Shown one piece after another: positions 41,660 through 55,315 of a DNA stretch of 64,000 nucleotides. The stretch spans positions 13,509,061 to 13,573,060 of the forward strand of contig OY754990.1 in NCBI GenBank assembly GCA_963576475.1, in the 5' to 3' direction. This DNA comes from Molanna angustata (taxonomy: Eukaryota; Arthropoda; Insecta; Trichoptera; Molannidae). The position numbers were made by a program, and so were the translations under genes. The stretch's first letter is position 1. Each line of letters starts with the position of its first letter. A model generated the notes under the pieces. The model was not told the origin of the DNA, did not search any database, and saw nothing but the letters and a program-made list of their open reading frames with translations.

Positions 41660-43415
41660 TTATTTTATTTTTTTATTTATTTCTATCCAAAAATATACAG
41701 TATATATGAGATACAAAATATCTTAAGATAATATAAGCTTATTCATACATAGTTAACATACAATGTAAATATAAGTTATCTCATTTCAATAAATATCAAT
41801 TTACCACTTCACTGGTGCTTACATAGTTTAAGCCATATCTTTTTGTTTGTATCTTTGTTACTAGCCCCCTCACTAGGCATAGCCTGTGCTAAGGTGAGCT
41901 AGTTTTATGTTATTGTCTATTACGTTGTTTATTTATAGATACATTTACATATAATATAAGTACATGTACATACATACGCTACGCATTCAAACGTATGCAT
42001 CTTTCCTTCTAAATACAATATTTCATTTTGAGTCATGCACACACAACCAAAATTTGTGGAAATAAATTATTTGTTTAACTTTTTTTCAATTGTCTATTCT
42101 GTTGTTTGTAATAGTGCATTTACATTTTATTTGGAAGAATTATTTCCTTAAGGATTTTTTCATCTATTTCATAAACCCATCTTAGTGATAGTTTTTTAAA
42201 TTCTTTTGCATTACTGATGTTTTTAATATTTGTTGGTAAACTATTGAAAAGTTTTGTTGAAAAATATCGTACACTACGTTGTTCAAAAGTTGTTTTAATA
42301 TATGGTATATTTAAGGTATTTGTTGTACTTAATCTAGTGTGTTTATATTGTTGTGAGCTAGTATATTGGTCTTCTCTTTTTAGCTTGTATATTAGCAGAT
42401 TTTTTGCATATATTTTTGTAATTGTTGGAACTTTGAATTTAGTAAAAATCTCTTCAGTATTCGTTCGAATAGGTACCTTAAGTATAACTTTTATAATAGC
42501 TTTTTGGGCTATGTCTATTTTCTTTATTATTGTTGGCGTTGCATTTCCCCATCCAATAATTCCATTTTCCATTATTGAATGACAAAGAGCATAGTATATA
42601 TTTTTCAAATGTTTTAGGTCAATAACATTTCTGATTGATTTAAAGAAGTATATTAATCTATTCATTTTAGATGTCACGCAGTCAAAGTGATAGTCCCATC
42701 TCAAGTTTTCATCAAATATAATTCCTAGATATTTTATGCTCTCTGTTCGTTCAATGATCGAGCAGTTACATGTTGGTTGATCACTTAAGTTTTCGGTACA
42801 GTAATCATGAATTCTTAGTTTATGTTCGTCACTAGGTTTATTTCAGGAGGTTATGCTGTATGCAATGTATTTTGTTTTGTTTGTATTTAGTGCCAGAGAG
42901 TTCCTGTCAAGCCATTTTTTTACTTCTGTCAATTCCGTTTCAGCCATTTTGTATACTTTTTTCTAAGTTTTTTCGTAATAGATGAAAACTGTGTCATCAG
43001 CATAACCAGGGCCGGATAAACGTGTTTTTGCGCCCGTAGCAATATATTTGAATCCGCCCCCCCCCAATTTTTTTTGAAAATTACATCGGGTCTAAAATGA
43101 CTAAACGGGATATTTTACATACACTCCATCATGCTTAGCCTCTATCCGGGTACGCAAAGAGAACCGAGCGCCATACCTGCAAATTTTCGATTTACCTACC
43201 TATATGATTAACATTTTAGAATTTTAAGCGCCCTTTTTAAGACAACCGCCCTGACTTCTTGTTCCTGATTGTTCTATGGTTTATCCGGCCCTGAGCATAA
43301 CTGATGATATGTCCTTTTGTGGGAATATTGCATAGGTCATTCATATATATAAGAAACAGGATAGGCCCTAATACACTTCCCTGAGGCACACCACAGTTAA
43401 TTTCCATAGTTGCAC
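41660..43415 (-). mobile_element. LINE with reverse transcriptase split by a MITE
   Basis: Read on the minus strand. About 43415-43310 encodes INCGVPQGSVLGPILFLIYM and NDL (the GVPQGSVLGP motif of reverse transcriptases). The YADD catalytic box is cut by the hAT-like insertion 43007-43293; its halves sit on either side. 42998-42120 continues with EVKKWLDRNSLALNTNKTKY, SIKYLGIIFDENLRWDYHFD (YLG motif), NGIIGWGNA, SVRYFSTKLFNSLPTNIKNI and a final ILPNKM. Two in-frame stops were noticed (before KKVYK and before NKPSD). 41660-42119 is the 3' region. A jockey/CR1-like clade is likely. It starts abruptly at about 43415 (5' truncation). Confidence 0.8.
43007..43293. mobile_element. hAT-type MITE with 8-bp target duplication
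   Basis: The ends CAGGGCCGGATAAAC and its inverse (43279-43293) form a 15-bp TIR starting CAGGG, typical of hAT. AGCATAAC is duplicated on both sides (42999-43006 and 43294-43301). The 287-bp interior contains a C run at 43061-43069 and, at 43125-43176, a minus-strand RDMA LINE tail scrap. No transposase. Confidence 0.85.
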
Positions 43416-44730
43416 TAAGTGCTACCCATAAAACTACAGCACTCACTCCGATGTCGGTAAAAAGCGCGCGCAGGCCTGTATATCGTAGGCCACGATCGTG
43501 CCCGACACACGACAAGTGGGAACGGGAAGTAATACGAAGAATCGACGACGCCGCTACACTTTTGACTTTTTTTACTAAACCTCATCATAAAAAAAACGCA
43601 CTCAGACCGAAAACTTCGGTCGTACGCCGCGAACACAGCAGCGCTAGCAAAAAAAAAACTCGTTAATTCCCGCGTTTTTTCTTTTTCTCGTCGGAAAGTA
43701 TCTAATTCCTGGGGAAACCACAAAAGTAAAGCGAAGTGGAACGAATCAAAGGCCCTTCCTTGCTTCCTGAAGTAAGAACGGCTACAAATCCCAGCGAGAC
43801 CGCCCAGGACTGGGAAGGGTGTCTTCAAAAATAAATAGACGTTTAAAATTAATACCAACTCAGGATGTACAAAACAAACAAGCGACGTAACAAACTGGCT
43901 GAAAAGTAACGTCAGAATACAATCTGCTCATATACTGTTAAACACCATAACATAATTAAATACTCTCTGCCTTCATAACCTGAGAATATCTACCATAGTT
44001 TGGTGATAATCTCTATTTCCATTATAATTTTATGGGTACAAATAAATGGAGGTCAGTGTATATTTTTCTGATTTATATTTATTTCTGTCGATTCTGTTAC
44101 TTATTCTTTTTCGACATACAGGGAAGTCGGAGTATGGGGCGTAAAAGAATATCAAAGCTTAAAAATCTCAGGTTCTATCTATCACTAATTAGGTTGGCGA
44201 AGGATCGAGATGAGTTTGTTTTTTTTTTATATAAATATATTTCATTAAATATACAGCTATATAAAACAATATTTTAATAATATTTTAATATTTTTTGTAA
44301 TCTTATATAAGAACATCATGTCGGCCAGTTTGCGTCGGTTCTCTAAAGAAATAAGTCCACGATATTTAGCGGATTGGGTTGGGTTTTTCTTTCTTGTATA
44401 TATTTTCTGTTCATTTTTATGAAAATTATTTTTTTCCGATGTTTTTGTATTTTTTAAGCAATCGATGTTTTTGTATTTTTCCGATGTTTTTGTATTATTG
44501 AGATGTTAAAAATTTGTTTAAAAAAATTCATTTGACTACCGACAGGGAAAAAAGAATTTACATACACATTAGAAAAAGTAGGCAAACAAGCCAAAAGTGA
44601 AAATTTCACTTTTTACTATATATTTTTGAATAACAAACGTCGGGTTTCCAGCACTGAAACTAACTCTTTCGTTGGTTTTCGGTGATCGAGAATAATCATC
44701 GAACTGCACAGGCGGCGAAAAATCCAGCGA
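43416..44730. other. Low-repeat sequence, no gene supported
   Basis: 43440-43680 is CpG-containing, and a minus-strand frame of 147 codons (43415-43858) crosses it, but the peptide has no recognisable domain and its N-terminal part abuts the LINE truncation point. The rest is AT-rich. Confidence 0.35.
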
Positions 44731-44734
44731 AGAA

Positions 44735-44835
44735 AAGCGGTCGACATAAATTCCCGCCCCTCGCCAAGGGCTGGGCTTGGGTAGGGGCGGACGACCGCCA
44801 CGGCGACGGCGGCGGGCGTTACGTAACATAGAAAA
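44735..44835. other. GC-rich patch
   Basis: CCCGCCCCTCGCC...GGCGACGGCGGCGGGCG over about 100 bp. No motif or splice signal could be tied to it. Confidence 0.3.
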
Positions 44836-45269
44836 GGTTAGTCTAATAGAAAAGTGCATAATGTATAAGGGGCGCTAAGCCAACTACACCGACCCGCTCG
44901 ACCCGTCTAAGTAAGCCGGGATATATGAAACAGACCCGAACCCGCGAACAAATTTTAAATATTATATATTTTCTTCTTATGTCGAGGTTATAGCTGCCAA
45001 AAAACATGGACGAAACGAGTGCCAACCATCTTCAGTGGTAAATCGTAAAAACACATCCCTAAGAAATTTCAACAGCTCTGCAAAAATTATATCTGAATGT
45101 GGATTAAAATTGAGAATCTCTCGCACGTATTTTTTTAAACCAACTGAGATTGGAATCGATTGTTTAGTAAGCATATTATTTTATTTTGCTAAACAAAATT
45201 CGTCATAATACAGTCACACAATTGAAAAATAAATAAGGCAATTAAAATGTTTTACTAGATTATATAAAA

Positions 45270-45605
45270 AAATATTTTTTTACATATTATTCCATGAAGA
45301 TGGGTCGATTCCATTAGATGGATCTAAATATTTTTACATATTATTCCATGAAGATTGGTCTAATATTTCTACATATTATTCCATGAAGATGGGTCTTATA
45401 TCTTTACATATTATCCCATGAAGATGGGTCGATTTCATTAGATGGTTCCTAATATTTTTACATATTATTCCATGAAGATGGGTCGATTCCATTAGATAGG
45501 TCTAATATTTTTACATATAATTCCATAAAGATGGATCGATTCCATTAGATGGGTCTAATATTTTTACATATTATTCCATTTAGATGGATGATTCTATTAG
45601 ATGGG
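45270..45605. repeat. Degenerate minisatellite
   Basis: About seven imperfect repeats of TTTTTACATATTATTCCATG followed by AAGATGGGTCGATTCCATT, with unit lengths between about 30 and 55 bp. It ends where a SINE begins. Confidence 0.75.
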
Positions 45606-45750
45606 TCGATGGCAGAGCGGTTAGTACGCTGGGCTAGTAATCCAGTGCTCGCGAATCCTGCCTCGACCGATTTCATTAACTTATAGCACAAGTATTTATG
45701 CTTATTTTAGGGAACGAAGGAAGATGTATATGTAGGTACTTGTATAACAA
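45606..45750 (+). mobile_element. tRNA-derived SINE, Leu/Ser-like head
   Basis: The head ATGGCAGAGCGGTTAGTACG with a degraded B box (GCGAATCC), then CGATTTCATTAACTTATAGC and a TATGCTTATTTTAGG body. This is a plus-strand, more decayed copy of the SINE at 24330-24472. Confidence 0.6.
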
Positions 45751-46584
45751 ATACATATTCATTAAAAAAATAAACTCAAAACACAAGTCTCGTCACACCT
45801 AAATAGCACTAAATTCTGAGATGATATTGTCATTTTGGAGTTGTCATTTTGTCTTGTTTACAAGTAGGTAATTAAAAAGTAAACAATGACAGAATGTGAA
45901 TATTAGTCTCCAAATAAAATATTGCAAATAAAAAAAGTATACGTGAATTCAAAACGAGATATGTAATTTCACACGAGGTACACTATCACGAGTCCGGCTC
46001 GAAGGACCAAATCGTAAAAAAATATATAAAATCACTATGCAGACGAAACTAAAAAATATTTCCAACGTTCGTTCGCCGGTAGTATTCACTATCTGATCCT
46101 CCGACTCGACATGCAGATATGAACAAACGACCCAGGGCAGCCGGGAGTACCGCTCCCCTCCCTCATCACCCAGCCTCCTCCCGTTAATGACCGTATACAG
46201 AAACACGTGCCAGAGTTACAGGTAACCCATCCCTCCTCTGACCATGTTTTGAATAATATATAGCTAGTTACGCGTACATGAAAAAAGGTACCCAACATAA
46301 TATTCTGTTATCTAATAAGGAAAACAAAGTTATCTCGTATTTTTGCGTGAATTATAAAACCACAAGACGAGTGTTCGTAAATATTTTACTTTTTTGGACA
46401 GAATTTAATGCGGCTCGAAGGACCAAAAAATGTATGAAATTTTAGCGCCAGTGCAGTGTATTATATTTTACATTGCTTCTCGAGCAATTAACATGTACCT
46501 ACTATGTCAAATATTAATTTAACATGCACCCAATAATAAGTTTTCACATTTTGGAGACTGATGATATTGTCTTACAGATCCAGA
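45751..46584. other. No gene recognised
   Basis: The short phrase CGGCTCGAAGGACCAAA occurs twice (about 45993 and 46412). A moderately GC-rich patch lies at 46090-46200. No coding signal. Confidence 0.35.
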
Positions 46585-46690
46585 CGAAAACACAATCATT
46601 TACAGTGTCTCCACCGAAAATCGAACCCAGGATTAGTGGTTCAGGAGGTAGACATCTAACCAGTTAAGCCTCGAAGGCCGACAATGTACA
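46585..46690 (-). mobile_element. tRNA-derived SINE, CGGCCTTCG family
   Basis: On the minus strand: CGGCCTTCGAGGCTTAACTGG head, B box GGGTTCGATT and CGGTGGAGACACTG, parallel to 34888-34975. Confidence 0.6.
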
Positions 46691-48265
46691 TATGAAAAGA
46701 GAGGATTTGAAGCGAGTAATAAAAGCCGGAGCTTGTCGGCCTTTAATACTGCTAATAATAAGACTTTCAATTTAAAGAGTCAAAAGTCCAAAGTTTTACA
46801 GGGTGAATTTTCGAGACAAGCATCAAAATTACCTTTAACACGACAAATTCCCCTACCCGAGAAACAATATAAAAATAAAATTAATAAAAAAGGTCTCGCC
46901 AAAATGGTAATAGTGACAAAATTTCCAACAGGGGTAGATAAAAATAACCGCGCACGCGTTCCGCATTCCAAACGAGTCTCGATGTTGTTTTTTCAAATTG
47001 GCAACTTTTCGCTGTCAACCTGTCCCTCTTAAATGGACCACGTGAGCCACAAATAGTCAAAAGGGAGGGTTAAATAATACGGAAACGGGTATACGGAAAA
47101 TTTAGTATAAACGAGAGATGGGATTGTGACTAACGATACTGAGGATTACAGTGATCAAGCTTCTGTATTTTTTTACAAATCAATATACTTCGGCATTGCT
47201 TGCTTTGCAGATCGAATTTGGTCTCACGCTTGTGAGCTTTAAAATTTACGAGGAACGACCAGACGAGCCCTTTGATCTGCCCGTGATCGTCCTAAATAGA
47301 TACGACCAGACGAGCCTTTTGATCTGTCCGTGATCGTCCTAAATAGATGCGGACCATTCAACGAGCGATTGAGCGTAGCTGCCATCCTCAGCCGTGGAAA
47401 CTCACGAAATTATCTTCTTCTCTCCCTATCAAGAATCATACTTCTCCAATTGGTCAGATCCGTTGCTCTGACATCATAGCATATCGTCCAGTCATCAAAA
47501 TTATGTAACATAAAAAGGTTTTACTTCAATACGGCAGATATGATTGAATACTTATACAACAAAGACTTTTCCTCAGATTCGAAGTTTGAGTCTTAAGTTG
47601 TAGAGCAAATAATCGCTGGAAAAACACACTGCGGTTATTGTTTGTAGGTAACATTAGATAACAGGAAAAACATGATGTTTTTCCAGCGGTGTTTGCCTTT
47701 CAAAGGTTAACTCAGAGTCCGGGAGTGAAGGCAACACATGGGATAACATAACAATGATAAATGAACGAAGAAAATATCGAAAATGTATTCGAGCGAGCGA
47801 GCAATCGAACTTGGTAGCATATCAGCGAAAATAACAAGTTAACAAAGTGGTAATTATTTCCATTAAGATGATAAAAGAAAGTGTAGAGCCACTAATGTGA
47901 TTGTTCTTGATAATAATTTTTACTGTTTTGTTCAAAAATTTTCGTTTACGTATAAATATTTCAGATGTGTCAACGTCATGCATCATGAAAACGTAAAAAT
48001 CTTCTCTTGTTACTTATTTTTTGCCTCTTCCCATCATTGAGGATCGGCCTTTCTGGTACGCAAGCACCACATCTTTCGGCCCCTAGTGAATGCTCCATTC
48101 CCTCGTGTAACTATTACTCAGAAATACTTGACGTCAATAAACATGGTCCGTGATTATTTAAAATATTGTATTTTACTTCAAAATCACAAAATCACATACT
48201 GTTCACATTCCTTTTAAGAATACACTTTCATATGATTTGGTAAATTTTTTGTGAAGAACACAATC
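46691..48265. other. Low-repeat sequence; one 47-bp tandem duplication
   Basis: 47254-47300 and 47301-47347 are near-identical tandem copies (CGACCAGACGAGCC...GTGATCGTCCTAAATAGATA). An inverted pair GCTGGAAAAACA / TGTTTTTCCAGC lies at about 47614 and 47675. No gene motif. Confidence 0.45.
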
Positions 48266-48440
48266 TACAACTGAGGGGACATCACCTAATGCAGAAAAAG
48301 ACATCCTATATCGCATGAAGTCCTTCCTGGCTAATAGGGTGGTGGATGCCTGGAATAGCTTACCAGAGGGTCGTGCCTTCTGGTGAACTCAATCAATTCA
48401 AGAATAGAAGTACACGATCCAGACCTATCAGCAAAATCTA
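48266..48440 (+). mobile_element. LINE C-terminal remnant (VVDAWNSLP)
   Basis: The plus-strand frame near 48310-48386 encodes RMKSFLANRVVDAWNSLPEG, the conserved motif near the end of jockey/CR1-like LINE proteins (F--RV---WN-LP). Frame breaks lie on both sides and the following FKNR-type motif is shifted. Confidence 0.6.
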
Positions 48441-49668
48441 TTGCCTGTTCAATAATAATAAAATGTAATAAAATGTACAGGTGCACCACGAATTATGCTC
48501 AAAGTTCCTTTCTCCAAAGAACATGTGGAAACTTCCACCTTTTTTAACAACATCGATATGAATCTTACCTCATTTAACAAGTTCAGGAGTGTTGAGGGTT
48601 TCACTTGCTGGGAGGGTGGACTGACGTACGAATTGTGTGCATTTTCTCCTCTCCCATTATTTCCTCCTTTTTCTCAAAGTCCCACCGCAATGACAACGTT
48701 GTGTCTTTTACTTTTTTATTTAGATTTAAGAATGTGTACATATATATGATAGTTGTTTGTTTACAATTGTTAAAGTGCACTTAACTATTTAGTAATAAGC
48801 TGTAAACAGTTTTTGGTCCTTGAATTGTTTTGTATATGTAATCAATTGTACTATGTTAATGACTGTTTTGTTTACATTGAAATAAAATAAAATAAGACTT
48901 TATTTAATTTACGTTTACACACAGCATATCAATTTGCTGGAAAAGGTCGTCCTCAGCTAAATTATTATTATCAGTGATCTGAGCTTTCTCCATTCCATCA
49001 GCAAGCTCCTCTGTTTCACTCTCCCACTGACACTCTTCATCCTGTGGCTGATATCTCCCAGTTACAATATCTTCCCTCTTGTTAAAGAAAGGATAATAGA
49101 GGCGCATGAACTTGATTTCAATTGCATGAATCTACAGATAGAAGGCAGCCTCTAAATTGGTAACAGAAAGTTGCGAGTTCTTCAAGGCCTCGATCTTCAG
49201 CTAAATATCTATACAGAATATTAAAAAAAAACCTCTATCGAAATCTAAACTCGATGAGATACAGGTTTTATTTTTATCCTTCACTTAAATTAACAAGCAA
49301 CAAAAACTTTATCCAACAGAAAAACAAAATAAGATATTTATCACGCGATGCATAATCCGCAATTATGGTAAAGAGATAATATTATTTGGAGCGAGGGAGT
49401 CTTTTGTGAGTTATGGGCAAGAAACTCTCAGATTAATGACATAAATCAACGCTCGCGGGGAGAGAGATGGGCGTGTATTGACGGTAACTGAATCTTTCTC
49501 TTTTAATAAATGTCCATAATATTTCTGCGAAGGGGGAGGGGAGAGGCGGCGCCGTAGACGAAGTCGGTGGAAGAAGAATAAAAACGCAAAAAATCCAAAA
49601 CAAAGAAAATATAAACTACAGAGTATGAAAGTCTGTCTTCAGTAGGAAGATAAATCTGGAACGAATTC
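48441..49668. other. No gene supported
   Basis: 48780-48895 resembles a transcript 3' end with an AATAAAATAAAATAA tail. A short acidic minus-strand frame (48904-49107) contains DEECQWESETEEL; it has no recognised family. A GC-rich patch with GGCGGCGCCGTAGACG lies at about 49530-49565. Confidence 0.3.
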
Positions 49669-49970
49669 ACACATACCATCATGCCTCATCTCCAATGAGG
49701 AAAGCAGAGAGAAACGAGCGCCACATTTTTCGTCTTGGGACGCATCCATCGCCTCATCTACATTCAAGCATCGTCTCATACGTATCCGTCTATTGTTAAA
49801 GCTTGTTACATTTCCTTCTTCACATATTCGAGATAACTTTTCATGGCCGACCCAGACCTCTCGTTCCATTCCTGTCCGCTTTGTACATTTTCGCTCATCA
49901 TTCATATTTCCCATTTGCTCAAAACATCTCAATGTGTACACTTTCTTTCCATTGATAACAAACTTAGTTC
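49669..49970 (-). mobile_element. RDMA LINE, diverged copy
   Basis: Minus strand: YTLRCFEQMGNMNDER (a changed RWFGHM-RMNEER), a shortened central part, NNRRIRMRRCLNVDEAMD and an altered C-terminus, with an ATAC-like tail. The most decayed copy of the family here. Confidence 0.6.
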
Positions 49971-51187
<1,217 letters not shown>

Positions 51188-51399
51188 CTAGTAAAACCCG
51201 ACAGACGTTGTCCTGCCTGTTTAGTTATTTACCTACAAATATATAAAAATGGTTGTTCTGTATGTTTCCTTTTTATTATTTAACATTCTTTCGTCCCTAT
51301 TCATTCATTCATTTATAATTTTATTTAATTATTCAAACAAATATAGGTACTTGAACCTTTAGCATTATACCAGTTATATATAATATACCATTTAGCTGT

Positions 51400-51525
51400 G
51401 AGGCACCGGCTTAGAATAGTGCTTCCACTCTTTTCTATTATTGTTTTTGAGTGTCCCGTAAGAGCCGGGTAATCGAAAATACAACAGGCAACAATAACAT
51501 CTCACATAGTTCAGCAATGAGGTTC
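51400..51525 (-). mobile_element. LINE-like 3' tail, family W
   Basis: Reverse match to 25655-25790, including GCACCGGCTTAGAATAGTGC and GAGTGTCCCGTAAGAGCCGG. Its 3' side continues into ATATACCATT-type sequence. Confidence 0.5.
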
Positions 51526-53329
51526 ACCACCCATTCTGAATATAGTGCCTTTTTAGGTGAGACGAGACTGGTGTGTGGGTATACACAGATATGTTGTGCT
51601 CCATTTTATATGGCAATGCACACCCGCACATCTTTCGCTGGTTACCCCACATTGTGGGATATGCCGTGATGGTATGAATGAATGTACGAATGAATGTATA
51701 TAGGATTTTTTCTTATTATTTTTTAATCTATATATTTATTTATTTATTTACTTATTTATTTCTTTTTGTTTCATTTTTTTGTGAGATAGGTATCGAATAA
51801 ATAAATTAATATGCATAAACCTTCTCCGGAATGAAATGAACAGATTCCCAAAGTTTCATCGCATTCGGATGGTTGGTTTGCGAGTCCATCGCGAACATAC
51901 AAACAAACAAATATACGTACATCCATATACATAGATTTTCTTGTAGATTTTTTATATTTTTCATTAAATAAATTTCAAGGCCAGAATTATCTTGGCTAGA
52001 ACTGGAAAATACATAATATATTTTAAACAGTAATAGTGACCCGTCTCAGAACAGGTTTTCATAGTGAGACTAGTGAGACGGGGAACGAATAATATATTGT
52101 AATTCATGTATTTTTGTATAATAAACGTCTGGTTGCTGGCACTGAAACTGGCAGTAATATAGTGAGACACGTATGTACATAAATGTGTTTTTTTCATATA
52201 TAAATAATTTGACAATAATAAATAAAAATATGCCTAGCACGGAACAGACCAAGAGCCAGCGACTGCCATATTTACCGTCATAGTATAAAGGCTGATGTTT
52301 TTCTCTACATGGGTACCACAGCAGGTAACAACGATTGGATACTATGAACCCTGGGGTGGCTTTCGGAGATAACAAACTTCAAAGTGTTAAAAATTGATAT
52401 TTTACAACGTCAATTATAGTATAAAGCGTTACTATTAGAAATCATGTCTTCCATTTACAGCCACTTTGGTCTTAAATGTTGTGTGGACGGTTACTTTTTT
52501 ATGTGTAGTGTGTGTTAACCGTGTACCAAATTATAAATAAATTAAAAAATGAATTGAAAATTAAAGGCGTCTTAACGTGTAGGTATCGCAATCCAGCAGC
52601 GTTTTAAATCCATCTGAATTTTTGCGGCATGAAAAAATGCTGATTCTCAAAATTAGTAACAATTCCGTATATTTACAAAATAAGAGGACGATTAAATGAA
52701 ACAATTTAAATATATTATATGTGTGTATGTTGTATAAATGTATTATATGTATAAAATATTATATGTGTGTATGTTGTATAAATGTATGTGTGTGTATATA
52801 TGTGTATGTGTATGCGTATATGTGTATTTGTATATATGTGAATTTTTTTTTCTCCTTTTTGGATAGATTTTGGTTTGTATTCTATATTCACTAAAAAAAA
52901 CTTTAATCATCTGTATGTATTAGATGTAAGTTGAACTTGATTTACAATTTATTAAATGATTCTATTATTATAAGTAAAATATATGTAATATGTAAAATGT
53001 AGATATGTTATTTGCTCCTGTCCCAAGCACAAGTTTCTAACTTTATTGGGACAGTGCCTTTTGAAAAAAAAAACTGTATTAATTTAAATATTTGTAAGTA
53101 CCTACTATGTGTTTATATTATGTATACTCAATAAAAAAAAATTACTTTAACAAAATTCGTCAAAACTTTTATCAAAAACTTGCCAATTCCATCCTGTAAA
53201 TTTCATTCAGCTATCTCTACGGCGTCATACTTAAAAATTGTTCCAAAACACAATAGGACGATAACTCACGTAGACAAATTTTGATAAAGCTCCATACAAA
53301 ATGTATGAGGAGAAAATTTCTCTGTTAAA
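51526..53329. other. No gene; simple-sequence and tail-like pieces
   Basis: A (GAAT/GTAT)-type stretch near 51672-51700, TG/TA-rich simple sequence at 52715-52845, and a retrotransposon-like 3' end near 53010-53075 (CTGTCCCAAGCACAAG...GGGACAGTGCC then an A run). Nothing coding. Confidence 0.35.
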
Positions 53330-53620
53330 AAAATAAGAAGCACTATTCAGATATCCTTCAAAATCTAATGGGATCCAAGCGAGTATTAGATATACAAATT
53401 TGCAAACTATGAAAAGAATCGAATGACTACTTCAGTAATTAATTGATAAAAAAGAATAAACACGCCGTACATAGTACCTACATAGCACACACACACACAC
53501 ACACACACGGATACATTGTGATGAAACTTTCATATCATAAGTTGATAATCTGCATTGATAAAAACCTTAAACATTGCGATCTCACAACCCCCACTACATC
53601 CCCGTGGTGTAGTGAGTAGC
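53330..53620 (-). mobile_element. R-family fragment
   Basis: Minus-strand match including the (CA)n run at 53488-53508, CGGATACATTGTGATGAAAC and a decayed left end (ACTCACTACACC). It forms an inverted pair with the plus-strand copy at 54.15 kb. Confidence 0.55.
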
Positions 53621-54061
53621 AAAAAAAGTAGAACGTAAAAGTAAATCAATTTATAAAATACATAATATAAGTTTTGAAATACCTTATCGCTGTAGTTAAG
53701 TACTAGTTGGTAAACATTACCCCGGTATTCCATTACATTACAAAGCTGGTAGTTGGTTCCACGTTTGTATTACGTGACGCTAACGTGCACGGTCTGTCTG
53801 CAAACGTAGTTAGCGTCTGAAGCTGGATAGAATGGGATCAGTGGCGTAGCTTAGCTACCTAATGGCAGGGCCATACGATGCACAAAGGCCCAGTACGATG
53901 AGAGACAAATTTCAAAACACGCTATACAAAAAAAAATAATGCTTTTTTTATTAGGTTATACAAAATTTCAGCGACAACATGTAATTGGCTTTATTATTAA
54001 TCAAATCATCTTTATGTTATATCATTTATTATATATAGCATATTATGCTGTATGTTGTCCT

Positions 54062-54136
54062 CTAAATAAAATAAAATAAAATAAAATAAAATAAAATAAA
54101 ATAAAAAAAGATAAAATAAAATAAAATAAAATAAAA
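54062..54136. repeat. (TAAAA)n microsatellite
   Basis: About 14 units of AAATA/TAAAA with one AAAAAAAGAT interruption. Confidence 0.95.
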
Positions 54137-54154
54137 TATATACATAAATTGTTT

Positions 54155-54545
54155 TTACTCCTCACTACCCCAAGGGGATAGATATAGTGGGAGTTATTAA
54201 TTCGCAATTTTAAGGCTATTTTTAATTGCAGATTATCAACAAGTGTCATGCTGAGATTGTATTCTGAAAGTATCATCACAATGTATCTGTGTGTGTGTGC
54301 TATGTACGGCGTGTTTATTTTACTTTAACGATTATAGAATAAAGTACTTGTTCGATTCTTTTCAAATTTTGCACATTTATATATCTAATACTCACTAGAC
54401 CCCCATTCGATTTTAAAGGATATCTGAATAGTGCTTCTCATTTTTTTTGACTGTCAAATATTTCAAAGTTAACCCACACTTAGGAAACTCGAAATTTTGT
54501 TGTTATTTTCAAATTGGTAAAAAGGCACACCATTTTCATAAAATG
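54155..54545 (+). mobile_element. R-family element, right-truncated
   Basis: Starts ACTCCTCACTACCCCAAGGG after a T run and follows the family to the CATTTTCATAAAATGG region; the CACTCG end is missing. Confidence 0.6.
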
Positions 54546-54732
54546 GTAATATGTCCTATTCTGATTTGTTACAGGGTACGAAAACGTCTATAACCAACGG
54601 GCTCCGTGGCAAAAAGGATTTTATCCGCGCGGTGTGACGTAATGAGTCCCGTATAAATGCAGTCAACTTTTTGACATTTCTCATATATGTACCTACTAAT
54701 ACAAGGCTAATATATGTAGAAACATAATCAAA

Positions 54733-55315
54733 TTTATTTTATTTAAAAATACGTAGTATAATGGAGTTCTACACCTTAAATGCCGTCCTATTGACAATAT
54801 AAATAAACTATTACATCAAATTATGAAAATTGAAAATTGGTACAAAACAAAAAAACATAAGGGTGCTTATCATGCAGGTATCCAACAAAAAATTTCCTCT
54901 AAACCATGGTTTTATAATAGAAACATATCTAAACGATTAATATCATGTATTTCTAGAATGAGAATTGGCCATTGTTCAATTGCCTCCCATCTGTATAGAA
55001 TTAGAGTTCTAAATAGCCCACTTTGCCAGTGTGGTGATGAGGATGAGACAATTGATCATGTATTTTTTAGCTGTAAAAATAATTCCGCCTTCAAAAATAT
55101 ATACAAACAATTAATTAAAATCACTCACCAATCTCCACTTAATATCCAACATCTTTTGTCTCTTAATAATTCACGTGTACTGTCCGTTATTTCAAAATTC
55201 CTTTCATTGAATGACATAAATTTATAATAAAATTAACTTTTCTCCTCTGACATAAAATAATTGGCACATAGCACTCTTTAAAGGGTGAATTGCCTTAAGC
55301 AAAAAAAAAAAAAAA
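54733..55315 (+). mobile_element. LINE C-terminal ORF with zinc-knuckle-like motif and poly(A)
   Basis: One open frame from about 54765 to 55227 encodes KAYH-type basic sequence, then KPWFYNRNISKRLISCISRM, RIGHCSIASHLYRI, SPLCQCGDEDETIDHVFFSC and KNIYKQLIKIT. The RLRIGH----HLYRI and C-C-----ETIDHVFF-C landmarks are the C-terminal CCHC-like knuckle of jockey/R1-type LINE proteins. All ligands (C, C, H, C) are present and there is no stop. It ends in a GAATTGCCTTAAGCA hairpin-like tail and about 15 A. ATCAAATT-like sequence on both sides may be a target duplication. Confidence 0.75.

Noticed and set aside
43415..43858. 147-codon minus-strand frame as a host gene
   Set aside because: No domain recognised; its start region merges into the 5' truncation point of a LINE and composition is not gene-like.
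48904..49107. Short acidic minus-strand frame as a gene
   Set aside because: 67 codons, no recognised motif, no splice signals that could be supported.
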